From NCBI GenBank assembly GCA_017792345.1, contig CP051228.1, forward strand, positions 496,001-560,000: 64,000 nucleotides of DNA. Direction: 5' to 3'. The stretch is from Mesoflavibacter sp. (GTDB lineage Bacteria > Pseudomonadota > Alphaproteobacteria > UBA8366 > Aestuariispiraceae). How positions within the stretch are numbered: position 1 is the stretch's first letter; each line of letters starts with the position of its first letter. Positions 41,276 through 49,491 of this stretch are shown piece after piece. A program made the position numbers and the translations under genes. The notes below the pieces were generated by a model that worked only from the letters and a program-made list of their open reading frames with translations, was not told the origin of the DNA and made no database searches.

Positions 41276-43279
41276 TCAGTTCAGCCCCAGCCGTTTGCGG
41301 GCCCGGACAGCACCGGCGGAGATCAGCCGGTCAGCAATGATGGCAATGAAGGCAACGGACAGGCCCGCCACGACACCGCGTCCCGTGTCCGCCTTGGTCA
41401 GCGCGATATAGACTTCCTGGCCCAGGTCCCGCGTGCCCACCAGGGCCGTGATCACCAGCATCGACAGGGCCAGCATGATGGTCTGATTGATGCCCAGCAT
41501 GATTTCCGGCATGGCCAGCGGCAGCTTGATGCGGGTCAGCAACTGGCGACGCGTGCAGCCGGACACGATCCCCGCCTCCAGAAGTTCCGGCGGGATCGAC
41601 CGGATACCGTGCGAGGCATAACGGACCGCCGGTGCCAGGGCATAGAGGATCACGGCAATCATCGCCGAGAAATCCCCCACCCGGAACAGCATCACCACGG
41701 GTATCAGATAGACAAAACTGGGCAGCGTCTGAAGCGTGTCGATCCCGGCCTGAACAACGCGATTTGCGCGATCGTTCTGGGCGGAGAGGATCCCCAGCGG
41801 AATGCCGATCAGACAGGCGATGACGACGGAAACGCCGCAGAGATAGACGGTGATCATCGCCTTCGCCCAAAGACCGTTGCTCAGGATGAAGGCGGTCAGC
41901 GCAAAGCACAGGCAGGCGAGGCGGAGGCCGCCCAGCTGCCACCCCGCCAGAGTGAGGATGAACAGGACCCAGGGCCAGGGCAGTTCGAGCAGAAGCCTTT
42001 TGACCGGAACCATGAAGTGGATCAGGGCAAAGGTCTTCACCGCTTCGATCTGATCGAAGAAGTTGACGTTCAACCAGCCGACCAGATCCTCCCAGATCTT
42101 TCCGGTCGTGATCTGGGCCGCTTCCGGATAGTTCTGGACCGCGGGCGCGATCAGACCCAGAAGCCCCGTTCCCACGATCACCACGACACAGGTCGTCAGC
42201 CAGGGGTGACGTTTCAGGAATGACCGGCTGTCCTCGCTATGGGCGGGCGATGCGCGGCTGACCATGGCCTGGCTCAACCGGTCCAGCGCGATGGCCAGCA
42301 CCACGATCGCAACACCGGATTCCAGCCCGCCGCCAATATCCAACCGCCGCAGGGATGTCAGGACATCGTAGCCAAGGCCCCCTGCCCCGATCATGGACGC
42401 AATGATGACCATGTTCAGCGACAGCATGATGACCTGGTTCACGCCGACCATGAGACCCGGAAGCGCCGTCGGGATCAAAACGCGCCAAAGTCGCTGCCGC
42501 TCCGTGCAGCCGGTCATTCGGCTGAATTCGTCGATCTCCGCCGGGACGGCCCGCAATGCCAGTGTCGTGACCCGGACCATCGGCGGCATGGCATAGATCA
42601 CCGTGGCGACCAGCGCGGAAACCGGGCCGAACCCGAAGAGAAACAGGATCGGCACAAGATAGGCGAAGACCGGGACGGTCTGCATCAGGTCGAGGATCGG
42701 CGTCAGAATGCGGTCCAGCCAGCGCCACTTGAAGCCCGCCACGCCAAGTCCGAGACCGCCCGCGACCCCGAAAGGAACCGCGATCAGAATGGAGGCCAGC
42801 GTGATCATCGCGCTTTCCCATTCCCCGAATGCCGCGAGATAGAGGAAGCAGGCGCCGACGAAGCCGGCCAGAATCCAACTGCCGGCCCACCGACCGATTG
42901 CAACGACAACGGTAATCACAGCGACCCAGCTGAGCGGCGGCAGTATCTGGACCGCCTCGTTGCCGACCCCGAATACGAGACCGTCGATCAGGAGGCCGCG
43001 CATGAACGCGTAGGGCACCTCGATCAGCCAGGCGATCCCGCGGGTCAGGTCGACGAAGCTGAAGAGGCCGAACCCCGCATCCTCAACCAACCAGGCCATG
43101 AAGCGGCTGATGTCGTCCTTTATGGGGAATGTCAGTTCACGCGGAAACTTGATCAGCCATTTTGCATCCAGGGCGGCCGCCAGATCCTTGCCGTACTGCC
43201 CCAGCAGTATCGAGGCGGCGAGAATGACAAGCCAGAAGGCCGCCTTTCTGGAAATGCAATAAGGCCCGAGCGCGATCAT
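41276..43279 (-). CDS. proW: Fused double permease of glycine betaine/choline-type ABC transporter (ProW-like)
   Basis: 667-residue membrane protein built of two ProW-type permease halves in tandem. Half one has 'FAYLVPILFLFGFGPVSALVATVIYAMPPMVRVTTLALRAVPAEIDEFSRMTGCTERQRLWRVLIPTALPGLMVGVNQVIMLSLNMVIIASMIGAGGLG'. Half two has 'YLIPVVMLFRVGDFSAMIAVILYALAPAVRYASHGIRSIPPELLEAGIVSGCTRRQLLTRIKLPLAMPEIMLGINQTIMLALSMLVITALVGT'. ProW usually has one such domain of about 280-350 residues and works as a homodimer; here one chain can supply the whole pore. Its start overlaps the ProV stop (ATGA). Confidence 0.9.
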   Translation of the reverse strand: MIALGPYCISRKAAFWLVILAASILLGQYGKDLAAALDAKWLIKFPRELTFPIKDDISRFMAWLVEDAGFGLFSFVDLTRGIAWLIEVPYAFMRGLLIDGLVFGVGNEAVQILPPLSWVAVITVVVAIGRWAGSWILAGFVGACFLYLAAFGEWESAMITLASILIAVPFGVAGGLGLGVAGFKWRWLDRILTPILDLMQTVPVFAYLVPILFLFGFGPVSALVATVIYAMPPMVRVTTLALRAVPAEIDEFSRMTGCTERQRLWRVLIPTALPGLMVGVNQVIMLSLNMVIIASMIGAGGLGYDVLTSLRRLDIGGGLESGVAIVVLAIALDRLSQAMVSRASPAHSEDSRSFLKRHPWLTTCVVVIVGTGLLGLIAPAVQNYPEAAQITTGKIWEDLVGWLNVNFFDQIEAVKTFALIHFMVPVKRLLLELPWPWVLFILTLAGWQLGGLRLACLCFALTAFILSNGLWAKAMITVYLCGVSVVIACLIGIPLGILSAQNDRANRVVQAGIDTLQTLPSFVYLIPVVMLFRVGDFSAMIAVILYALAPAVRYASHGIRSIPPELLEAGIVSGCTRRQLLTRIKLPLAMPEIMLGINQTIMLALSMLVITALVGTRDLGQEVYIALTKADTGRGVVAGLSVAFIAIIADRLISAGAVRARKRLGLN

Positions 43280-44310
43280 TTTGCCGGCACCCGACCGACA
43301 AGGACGTCGATCACCTGCTGACGCTCGATATAGCCGATCCGACTGCCGTTTCCGTCTTCGACGGCCATGGGACCGTCGGCGGACTCCACGCGATCCGCAA
43401 TGTCCTCGATCCGGTCGGAGGCATTGACGGCACCGGCGATCGTGCCTTTCGGTTCCCCCTCCCGGGCCAGGGACCCGGCCGTCAGAACCTTGGCGCGCGG
43501 GATGTGCCGCGTGAATTCGGCGACATAGTCTGTCGCCGGGTTGAGGACCAGTTCCTCCGGCGACGCGATCTGGATAACCTCCCCGTCCTTCATGATGGCG
43601 ATCCGGTCGGCCAGTCGGATCGCTTCGTCGAAGTCATGCGTGATAAAGACGATGGTTTTGCGCAGCAGGTTCTGCAGCCGCAGAAACTCGTCCTGCATCT
43701 CTCTCCGGATCAACGGATCAAGGGCCGAAAACGGCTCGTCGAGGAACCATAGCTCGGGATTGACGGCCAGGGAGCGCGCGATGCCCACCCGCTGCTGCTG
43801 ACCGCCGGACAATTCCCGCGGATAATAGGATTCGCGCCCTTTCAGGCCGACCAGGTCGATGACCTCATGGGCCGCCTTCTCGCGCTCCGCCCTGGAAATC
43901 CCCTGAACATCCAGAGGAAAGGCCACATTCTGCAGGACCGTGAGATGGGGCAGCAGCGCAAAATGCTGAAACACCATGCCCATCTTGTGACGGCGAATGT
44001 CGATCATCTCGCGTTCGTCGGCCCGCAGAAGATCTCGGCCGTCGAAGAGGATCTCCCCCGCTGTGGGCTCGATCAGCCGCGACAGGCATCGCACCAGGGT
44101 CGACTTTCCGGAACCGGACAGGCCCATGATAACGAAAATCTCGCCTTCGCGAATCTCCAGATTGGCGTTTCGGACCGCCCCGATCAGACCGGCCTGCTCG
44201 ATCTCGGTCATCCCGGGGTTGCCCCGGGTCTGTGCCATCACGCGTTCGGCACCATTGCCAAACAGCTTCCAGACATTGTGGCAGGCGAGCTTGACCGGCG
44301 AATGTTCCAT
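43276..44310 (-). CDS. proV: Glycine betaine/choline-type ABC transporter ATPase (ProV-like)
   Basis: 344-residue ATPase: 'LACHNVWKLFGNGAERVM' N terminus of ProV/OpuA proteins, Walker A GLSGSGKST, 'MGMVFQHFALLPHLTVLQNVAFPLDVQGI', signature LSGGQQQRVGIARSL, Walker B 'LWFLDEPFSALDPLIRREM'. The C-terminal 80 or so residues ('DGPMAVEDGNGSRIGYIERQQVIDVLVG') are a shortened CBS-like region. The frame is open to 44385, but ATG 44310 ('MEHSPVKLACHNVWKLF') matches the family start. Confidence 0.92.
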   Translation of the reverse strand: MEHSPVKLACHNVWKLFGNGAERVMAQTRGNPGMTEIEQAGLIGAVRNANLEIREGEIFVIMGLSGSGKSTLVRCLSRLIEPTAGEILFDGRDLLRADEREMIDIRRHKMGMVFQHFALLPHLTVLQNVAFPLDVQGISRAEREKAAHEVIDLVGLKGRESYYPRELSGGQQQRVGIARSLAVNPELWFLDEPFSALDPLIRREMQDEFLRLQNLLRKTIVFITHDFDEAIRLADRIAIMKDGEVIQIASPEELVLNPATDYVAEFTRHIPRAKVLTAGSLAREGEPKGTIAGAVNASDRIEDIADRVESADGPMAVEDGNGSRIGYIERQQVIDVLVGRVPAK

Positions 44311-44430
44311 GACGACCCCGTATGCCGAGACGGCGATATGGCACCCGGAGCCCGCGCAGCCGTGATCCTGCGCGCCGGGCAGCAACGTTTCAGACAGTTC
44401 CGATTATACAGAGACGCTCTAAACAGCTCT

Positions 44431-44462
44431 CGAAGAAAGGTACCGGCGAAGAAAGGCACCGG
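44431..44462. repeat. Tandem 16-bp repeat between proX and proV
   Basis: CGAAGAAAGGTACCGG (44431-44446) is followed directly by CGAAGAAAGGCACCGG (44447-44462), differing at one base. On the (-) strand it gives C/T-rich runs just after the hairpin at 44459-44496. Confidence 0.7.
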
Positions 44463-44496
44463 CCGTCGCCATCGAAACTCAGACAACGACGGCCGG
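44459..44496 (-). promoter_or_regulatory. Intercistronic GC hairpin after the ProX-type gene
   Basis: CCGGCCGTCG (44459-44468) and CGACGGCCGG (44487-44496) are perfect 10-bp arms with an 18-base loop, about 20 bases after the binding-protein stop. It likely allows a higher level of binding protein than of membrane parts, by partial termination or mRNA protection. Confidence 0.65.
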
Positions 44497-44514
44497 GCAA
44501 GGAGACATCACACC

Positions 44515-45468
44515 TTATTGGCCGATCCAACCCTTCCAGGTCGCTTCATTGGCCTTAACCCAATCGGCAACGACCGCGTCCAGGTCACGCCCTTCCAGGT
44601 CGATCTGGGCGATCATGCCCGCCATTTCGTCATTGGAGATCGTGAAGTTCTTGATCGCGGCGTGCGCGCCCGGCCACTTGTCCTTCACGCCGGCCCAGGC
44701 AACCTTCCAGATCGGGCCGCGCGGCTTGCCGCAGTCATAGGCCATGTCCTCGTTGCTGCCCCAGGACGGGTCATTGTAACACTCGGCCGTGTATTCCGGG
44801 AACTCGATCCATTCGCCCTCATACTTGATCTGCGCCCAGTGCGGCGCATAGACCCAAAGCAGGATCGGCGCCTTGCGCTGATAGGCGGATTCCAGTTCGG
44901 CGAACAGCGCCGCATCGGTCCCCGCGTGGACGACCTCATAATCCAGTTCCAGCGCCTCGACGCGTTCGTCGTCGAACCCGCCCCAGGTCACCGGCGCGCC
45001 CAGATAGCGGCCCATCGGCGCGGTTTCAGGCGTTGAGAAGACCTCCGCACAATCGTTCAGGGCCTCCCAGTTCGGCAGGCCGGGGCAGAGTTCCTTCATG
45101 TAGGAGGGATACCACCATTCCTCGACCGCCAGCATGCCGGTCTCGCCAAGATTTTCGACCTTGCCCGTGCCCGTGGCCTCATCCATCGCCTCGCGGCCCG
45201 TGGTTTCCCACATTTCCATCGCGACATGAAGGTCGCCGGTCTTCAGACCCGCAAACTGCGCGATGTAATCCGCCTGGACATATTCGACATTGTAGCCGGC
45301 ATTCTGGAGGACCGATCCCATGATCTTCGTCGTGACCAGCTGACCCGTCCAGTCATGCAGGGTGAGCTTGATCGGGTCCTTGGACTCCACTTCGGCCTGC
45401 GCAGCGGTCGCTAGACCGATGCTTGCGACGACCGCGAAGGCCGTCCCCAATAGTCTGCTTCTATTCAT
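44515..45468 (-). CDS. proX: Glycine betaine/choline-type ABC substrate-binding protein (ProX/OpuAC)
   Basis: 317-residue periplasmic protein with a Sec signal 'LLGTAFAVVASIGLATAAQAEV' and an OpuAC fold: 'KLTLHDWTGQLVTTKIMGSVLQNAGYNVEYVQADYIAQFAGLKTGDLHVAMEMWETTG'. Several Trp residues ('HDWTG', 'EEWWYPSY', 'VTWGGF', 'LLWVYAPHWAQ') can build the aromatic box that holds a quaternary ammonium group. First gene of the operon; ligand by family is betaine, choline, carnitine or similar. Confidence 0.9.
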   Translation of the reverse strand: MNRSRLLGTAFAVVASIGLATAAQAEVESKDPIKLTLHDWTGQLVTTKIMGSVLQNAGYNVEYVQADYIAQFAGLKTGDLHVAMEMWETTGREAMDEATGTGKVENLGETGMLAVEEWWYPSYMKELCPGLPNWEALNDCAEVFSTPETAPMGRYLGAPVTWGGFDDERVEALELDYEVVHAGTDAALFAELESAYQRKAPILLWVYAPHWAQIKYEGEWIEFPEYTAECYNDPSWGSNEDMAYDCGKPRGPIWKVAWAGVKDKWPGAHAAIKNFTISNDEMAGMIAQIDLEGRDLDAVVADWVKANEATWKGWIGQ

Positions 45469-45569
45469 TGATCCCAGTTCCTGTTCCGTCGGTTCAAGCC
45501 ATGGCCGCCGACTATCGGCAACGATGGACCGTCATTGTTATGCGTTACAGGCGGGAATTTTTTGAGAGA

Positions 45570-45610
45570 AACACACAAATGTCAACAAACGATGTGACTT
45601 TTTGTGTGTT
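45570..45610. promoter_or_regulatory. Long inverted repeat, candidate DeoR-type operator with proX -35 box
   Basis: AACACACAAA (45570-45579) and TTTGTGTGTT (45601-45610) are perfect 10-bp arms spaced by 21 bases. A TTGACA on the (-) strand (complement of 45580-45585) abuts the first arm and would be the -35 of the proX operon; no good -10 is seen at 17 bases. It lies between divergent proX and the DeoR-type gene. Confidence 0.65.
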
Positions 45611-45672
45611 TTCGTGGTTCGATATTGCTAATCAGGATCGTGTTCCGGATATTCCGGTCGCCATAAGGCAGC

Positions 45673-45688
45673 TTCAGGAAATCCTGAA
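45673..45688. promoter_or_regulatory. Perfect palindrome just before the DeoR-type gene
   Basis: TTCAGGA-AA-TCCTGAA is a 7-2-7 perfect inverted repeat ending 17 bases before the TTG start codon and just ahead of its ribosome site. It may be an autoregulatory site or an RNA hairpin affecting translation. Confidence 0.5.
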
Positions 45689-45705
45689 ACTTCGGAGAGC
45701 GCCCT

Positions 45706-46500
45706 TTGACGGTTCATTCAACGCACCGAGAAATGGAAATACTGGAGGAGCTGAAAATCCTCGGTTCCTGCCGAATTCAGGATCTGGCCCGACGGCTGGA
45801 CGTGTCGGAGGAAACCATCCGCCGAAATGTCCGAAGTCTGGCCGAACAGGGCATCGTCCGGAAGGTTCATGGCGGCGTCTACCTGGCCGAAGCCGTTCAG
45901 GAACCGACGTTCAGTCAGCGGATGAACGTCAACCCGGATGCGAAGCGCCAGGTGGCGGAGGCCGTGGCTGCCCGGATCCGAAACGGAGATTCGCTAATTC
46001 TGGACATCGGCTCGACCACGGCCTTCGTCGCCCGCGCCCTGCGCAATCACCATGACCTGTTCGTGGTCACAAACTCCATTGCGGTCGCCCAGAGCCTGGC
46101 GACGCGGAACAACAACCGCGTGTTCATGGCGGGGGGTGAGCTTCGGCCCCATGATGCGGGCGCATTCGGCCGGGAGGCGATAAATTTCGTACGGCAGTTC
46201 AACGTCCAGCACGCGATCCTGTCCGCGGCCGCCATCGACGCCACGACAGGCTTCATGCTTTTCGACATGCAGGAGGCCGAATTTTCGCGCGAGATCATGC
46301 GACGGTCGAACCATGTTCTGGTCGCCGCCGATTCCAGCAAGTTCGGGGGGCTGGCACCAATCCGGATTGCGCCGCCCGAGGATGTTGACCTGCTGATCAC
46401 CGACGCCGCCCCGCCAGCCGACCTGCAGGATTTCCTGAAACAGGCAAATGTCGCCGTCGAAATCGCCAGCGACGTCCCCGCCCCCGATATGTCGGAGTAA
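45706..46500 (+). CDS. DeoR/GlpR-family transcriptional regulator (TTG start)
   Basis: 264-residue DeoR-type repressor. The N-terminal helix-turn-helix is 'EMEILEELKILGSCRIQDLARRLDVSEETIRRNVRSLAEQGIVRKVHGGVYL', followed by the sugar-phosphate-sensing DeoRC domain ('NGDSLILDIGSTTAFVARALRNHHDLFVVTNSIAVAQSL', 'AADSSKFGGLAPIRI'). The start is a TTG at 45706 with GGAG at 45694-45697; the first ATG (45733) would cut into the conserved N terminus. DeoR regulators usually sense a phosphorylated metabolite, fitting the kinase in the divergent operon. Confidence 0.88.
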   Translation: MTVHSTHREMEILEELKILGSCRIQDLARRLDVSEETIRRNVRSLAEQGIVRKVHGGVYLAEAVQEPTFSQRMNVNPDAKRQVAEAVAARIRNGDSLILDIGSTTAFVARALRNHHDLFVVTNSIAVAQSLATRNNNRVFMAGGELRPHDAGAFGREAINFVRQFNVQHAILSAAAIDATTGFMLFDMQEAEFSREIMRRSNHVLVAADSSKFGGLAPIRIAPPEDVDLLITDAAPPADLQDFLKQANVAVEIASDVPAPDMSE

Positions 46501-46507
46501 CCGGTCC

Positions 46508-47290
46508 ATGTCCCTGTCGCATGACGACCTTCTGAAAGTCAGTCTGGAGATTCTGCATGCCGCGAAAGAACCGGCGCTGCGATATTTCCGAACCGCGCTG
46601 CAGGTCAGCGACAAGGAAGACGAGAGCCCCGTCACCGTCGGCGACCGGGAGACGGAGAAGGCCCTGAGGGCGGAAATCAAACGGCGATTTCCCGACCATG
46701 GGGTGATCGGCGAGGAGTTCGGAGCGGACAATCCCGACGCGGAATATGTCTGGATCGTGGACCCGATCGACGGAACCAAGTCCTTCATTTCCGGCATGCC
46801 CCTGTTCGGGACGCTTCTGGGGCTGCTGCATCAGGGACGTCCGATCGTCGGCACAATCGGCATGCCCGCCCTGGGGGAGGACTTTGCCGGGGCGGTCAAC
46901 GGTCACTCCGTCCTGAATGGCGCGGTCATTTCCTGCCGCGAGACGAAGAACCTTCACGCCGCCTTCGTCTCCTGCAACGAGCTACCGAGCCTGTTCACGA
47001 CGCACCCGCGGCTGGTTTCGGACCTGACCAGCCGGGCGCGCTACCTGCGACCATCCAACGATTGCTATCCCTATGCCCAGCTTGCCGCGGGCTGGGTCGA
47101 CGCGGTCGTGGACTGCAACCTTCAGCCCTATGACTATCTGCCTCTTGTTGGCGTCATCGAAGGCGCCGGTGGTGTCATCACCGATTGGTCCGGGGCGCCA
47201 CTGAGCCTGCATTCGGACGGCCGCGTCATCGCTGCGGCGACGGCGGAACTCCATGCGGAAATGGTCGCCCTCTTCAAAAATTCTGTCTGA
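46508..47290 (+). CDS. Inositol-monophosphatase-family phosphatase (HisN-like)
   Basis: 260-residue Mg2+-dependent phosphatase: 'GVIGEEFGADN' (metal Glu), 'VWIVDPIDGTKSFISGMPLFGTLLGLL' (DPIDGT metal site) and 'CNLQPYDYLPLVGVIEGAGGVITDW' (third-site Asp). Members act on inositol phosphate, histidinol phosphate or other small phosphate esters. Position 8 bases after the DeoR gene, opposite an operon with a small-molecule kinase, raises a role on the same phosphorylated intermediate. ATG 46508 is chosen; 46448 would overlap the regulator. Confidence 0.87.
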   Translation: MSLSHDDLLKVSLEILHAAKEPALRYFRTALQVSDKEDESPVTVGDRETEKALRAEIKRRFPDHGVIGEEFGADNPDAEYVWIVDPIDGTKSFISGMPLFGTLLGLLHQGRPIVGTIGMPALGEDFAGAVNGHSVLNGAVISCRETKNLHAAFVSCNELPSLFTTHPRLVSDLTSRARYLRPSNDCYPYAQLAAGWVDAVVDCNLQPYDYLPLVGVIEGAGGVITDWSGAPLSLHSDGRVIAAATAELHAEMVALFKNSV

Positions 47291-47362
47291 TCGAGCGGCC
47301 GTAATCGGGGCGAGGACCGGATCTATTCCGGCATGCTGACCGAATTAAGGAAGGCGCTTCGA

Positions 47363-48247
47363 TCAACCTGACCGGCCGCCACCGTCCGTGGCGTCGGCCC
47401 GTTTCAGGATCGCCTGCGCCTGTTTCAAATGCGGCCGGTCGAGCATCTTGCCATCCAGGCGCGCGACGCCGTCGCCGGCCTGCGCCATGGCCGAAACGAC
47501 CCGGCGCGCCCAGTCGATCTGGGCGTCGGTCGGGGTGAAGGCATGGTGGATCGGGGCGATCTGCGCCGGGTGGATGGCCAGCTTGCCGTCGAAGCCACAG
47601 GCCGCGGCAGTCTGCGCCTCGGTGGCCAGCCCCGCCTCGTCCCGGAAATCGGTGAAGACGGAATCGATCGCGGCCACGCCGGCGGATTTCGCGGCGAACA
47701 GCATGGCGTCGCGGGCGAAGCGGAAGGGCGAGTGATAGTGACCATCCGGCCCCCTATTCGCAGTCGCGCCGAGATCGGCGGCAAGGTCCTCCCCGCCCCA
47801 GGCCATGCCGGTCAGACGGGGATGGGACCAGTCCTGACCGAGCAGCGCCCGGACAGCCCGAACCGTCTCCGTCGCGATGACCAGAACGCCGCATTCCGCC
47901 GCCGCGCCGTGCCGATCCATCAGGCCCGACAGGGCCTCGATATCATCGCGGCCCTCCGCCTTCGGCAGGACATAGCCCGCCGGGCCGGCACCCGCCGTGG
48001 CAGCGATATCGGCCTCGGTCAGGCCGGTATCCAAGGCGTTGACCCGCACCAGACGGGGCATCGGCGCCGGTTTTCCGAGAAATGCCGCAACCAGATCCCG
48101 GGCCGCGCCCTTGGCGTCCGGCCCGACCGCGTCTTCCAGATCGAGGATCAATGCGCCGGCACCGCTTTCCAGCGCCTTTTCCATCTTCCGGGCACTGTCG
48201 CCCGGCACGAAAAGATAGCTCAGGATTGACACGGCTTGCTCCGTCAT
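47363..48247 (-). CDS. HpcH/HpaI-family CoA-ester lyase (CitE/malyl-CoA lyase-like)
   Basis: 294-residue TIM barrel of the CitE/CLYBL group: 'SYLFVPGDSARKMEKALESGAGALILDLEDAVGPDAKGAARDLV' at the N terminus, a conserved Arg-Val-Asn in 'RLVRVNALDTG', 'VLVIATETVRAVRALL' with the metal Glu, and 'GMAWGGEDLAADLGA'. The C-terminal 'CGFDGKLAIHPAQIAPIHHAFTP' is typical. Known members cleave citryl-, malyl-, methylmalyl- or citramalyl-CoA. In this operon it would be the final C-C cleavage after carboxylation and hydration. Confidence 0.88.
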   Translation of the reverse strand: MTEQAVSILSYLFVPGDSARKMEKALESGAGALILDLEDAVGPDAKGAARDLVAAFLGKPAPMPRLVRVNALDTGLTEADIAATAGAGPAGYVLPKAEGRDDIEALSGLMDRHGAAAECGVLVIATETVRAVRALLGQDWSHPRLTGMAWGGEDLAADLGATANRGPDGHYHSPFRFARDAMLFAAKSAGVAAIDSVFTDFRDEAGLATEAQTAAACGFDGKLAIHPAQIAPIHHAFTPTDAQIDWARRVVSAMAQAGDGVARLDGKMLDRPHLKQAQAILKRADATDGGGRSG

Positions 48248-48265
48248 CTGCCGATTACCGCCTCA

Positions 48266-49027
48266 CTATAAGGCTGAAATACCGCCGGTCACGGAGATGG
48301 TCTGACCGGTGATCCGGGACGCGGCGGGGCTGGCCAGGAAGACCGCCAGCGCCGCCAGATCTTCGGATTCGACGACGCCCAGATCGGCCATGCTCTCCGC
48401 CTTGGAGAACAGTTTGCGCGCAAAGGGATTCGCCATCAGCGTCTCGTAGAGCGGTGTGTCGCGCACGACGGACGGGGTCAGGCAGTTCACCCGGATCTTC
48501 TGGCGTTTAGCCTCGATGGCCATGGCGCGGCAGAACATGGCGATGCCCCCCATTGCCGCGCCGATGGCGACCTCGCCCGGCGTCGCGATTTTTCCGGCAT
48601 CGGAGGCCACACACAGGATCGTCCCGCCGCCCGCTGCCGCCATGATGGGATAGACGGCCCGGCAGGGCGTGATGACGGGCGCCAGCGTGTTGGTCACATC
48701 GGCCATCAGTTCCGCCGTCGGTATGTCCTTCAGAAGGCGCGGCATCGGATCGCCCCCGGCACAGGACAGTAAGACGTCGACACCGCCCATGCGATCCGCC
48801 GCCTCGGCGACGATACGATCCGCGTCTCCCGGGTTACCCGCATCGCCCTGCACGAAACCGGAGGCGCGATTGTCCAAGGCGTCCAGCGCCGCCGCGCCGC
48901 GCGCTGCGTTCCGGCCCGCCAGCGTGACCGCGTCGGCGCCTTCGGCCAGCATCCGACGTGCCGAGGCAAGGCCGATCCCCGAAGTGCCGCCGACGATCAG
49001 GATGCGCAGACCAGCCAGCGCGGCCAT
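48266..49027 (-). CDS. Short-chain dehydrogenase/reductase (acyl-CoA cluster)
   Basis: 253-residue SDR: 'ILIVGGTSGIGLASARRM' (cofactor motif near residue 8), 'DVLLSCAGGDPMPR', 'GGTILCVASDAGKIATPGEVAIGAAMGGI'. The usual Tyr-x3-Lys is not obvious: 'TPGEVAIGAAMG' stands where YxxxK is expected, so catalysis may be altered or lost. 'FLASPAASRITGQTISVTGG' at the end is standard. ATG 49027 overlaps the MaoC stop (TGATG). Confidence 0.82.
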   Translation of the reverse strand: MAALAGLRILIVGGTSGIGLASARRMLAEGADAVTLAGRNAARGAAALDALDNRASGFVQGDAGNPGDADRIVAEAADRMGGVDVLLSCAGGDPMPRLLKDIPTAELMADVTNTLAPVITPCRAVYPIMAAAGGGTILCVASDAGKIATPGEVAIGAAMGGIAMFCRAMAIEAKRQKIRVNCLTPSVVRDTPLYETLMANPFARKLFSKAESMADLGVVESEDLAALAVFLASPAASRITGQTISVTGGISAL

Positions 49028-49491
49028 CAGTTCTTGCCCTCTGGCGGGCGCTTCATCATCAGGGCGGCGCGGTCGCAGACGCCGCACAGGACGCCATCCT
49101 GATTGAAGCATTCATGGCGCAGGGTCACGATCCCCTCCGTCGGCCGCGACTTGCTTTCGCGCTTGCCAAGCACGGTCGTGCGCATACGGATGGTGTCGCC
49201 TTCGAACAGCGGGTGCGGGAATTTGACCTCGCTCATGCCCAGATTGGCGACGGTGGTGCCGAAGGTCGTGTCATTGACCGTCATTCCCACCATACAGCCC
49301 AAGGTCAGCAAGGAATTGACCAGCGGGCGCCCCCAGACCGACTTGGCGGCGGCATGCGCATCGATATGGACCGGCTGGGTGTTCATGGTCAGAAGCGAGA
49401 ACCAGCGATTGTCGGTCTCGGTGATGGTTCGTGTCCATTCATGGTCAAAGACCATGCCCTCTTCGAATTCCTCATACCACAGGCCAGCCAT
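49027..49491 (-). CDS. MaoC-family dehydratase/hydratase
   Basis: 154-residue hot-dog fold protein: 'EEFEEGMVFDHEWTRTITETDNRWFSLLTMNTQPVHIDAHAA' contains the D-x4-H type hydratase motif (about residues 31-46), and 'VNSLLTLGCMVGMTVNDTTFGTTVANLGMSEVKFPHPLFEGDTIRMRTTVLGKRESKSRPTEGIV' is the MaoC core. Members hydrate enoyl-CoAs or mesaconyl-CoA. It is co-transcribed with the biotin-dependent carboxylase (1-base overlap). Confidence 0.87.
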   Translation of the reverse strand: MAGLWYEEFEEGMVFDHEWTRTITETDNRWFSLLTMNTQPVHIDAHAAAKSVWGRPLVNSLLTLGCMVGMTVNDTTFGTTVANLGMSEVKFPHPLFEGDTIRMRTTVLGKRESKSRPTEGIVTLRHECFNQDGVLCGVCDRAALMMKRPPEGKN

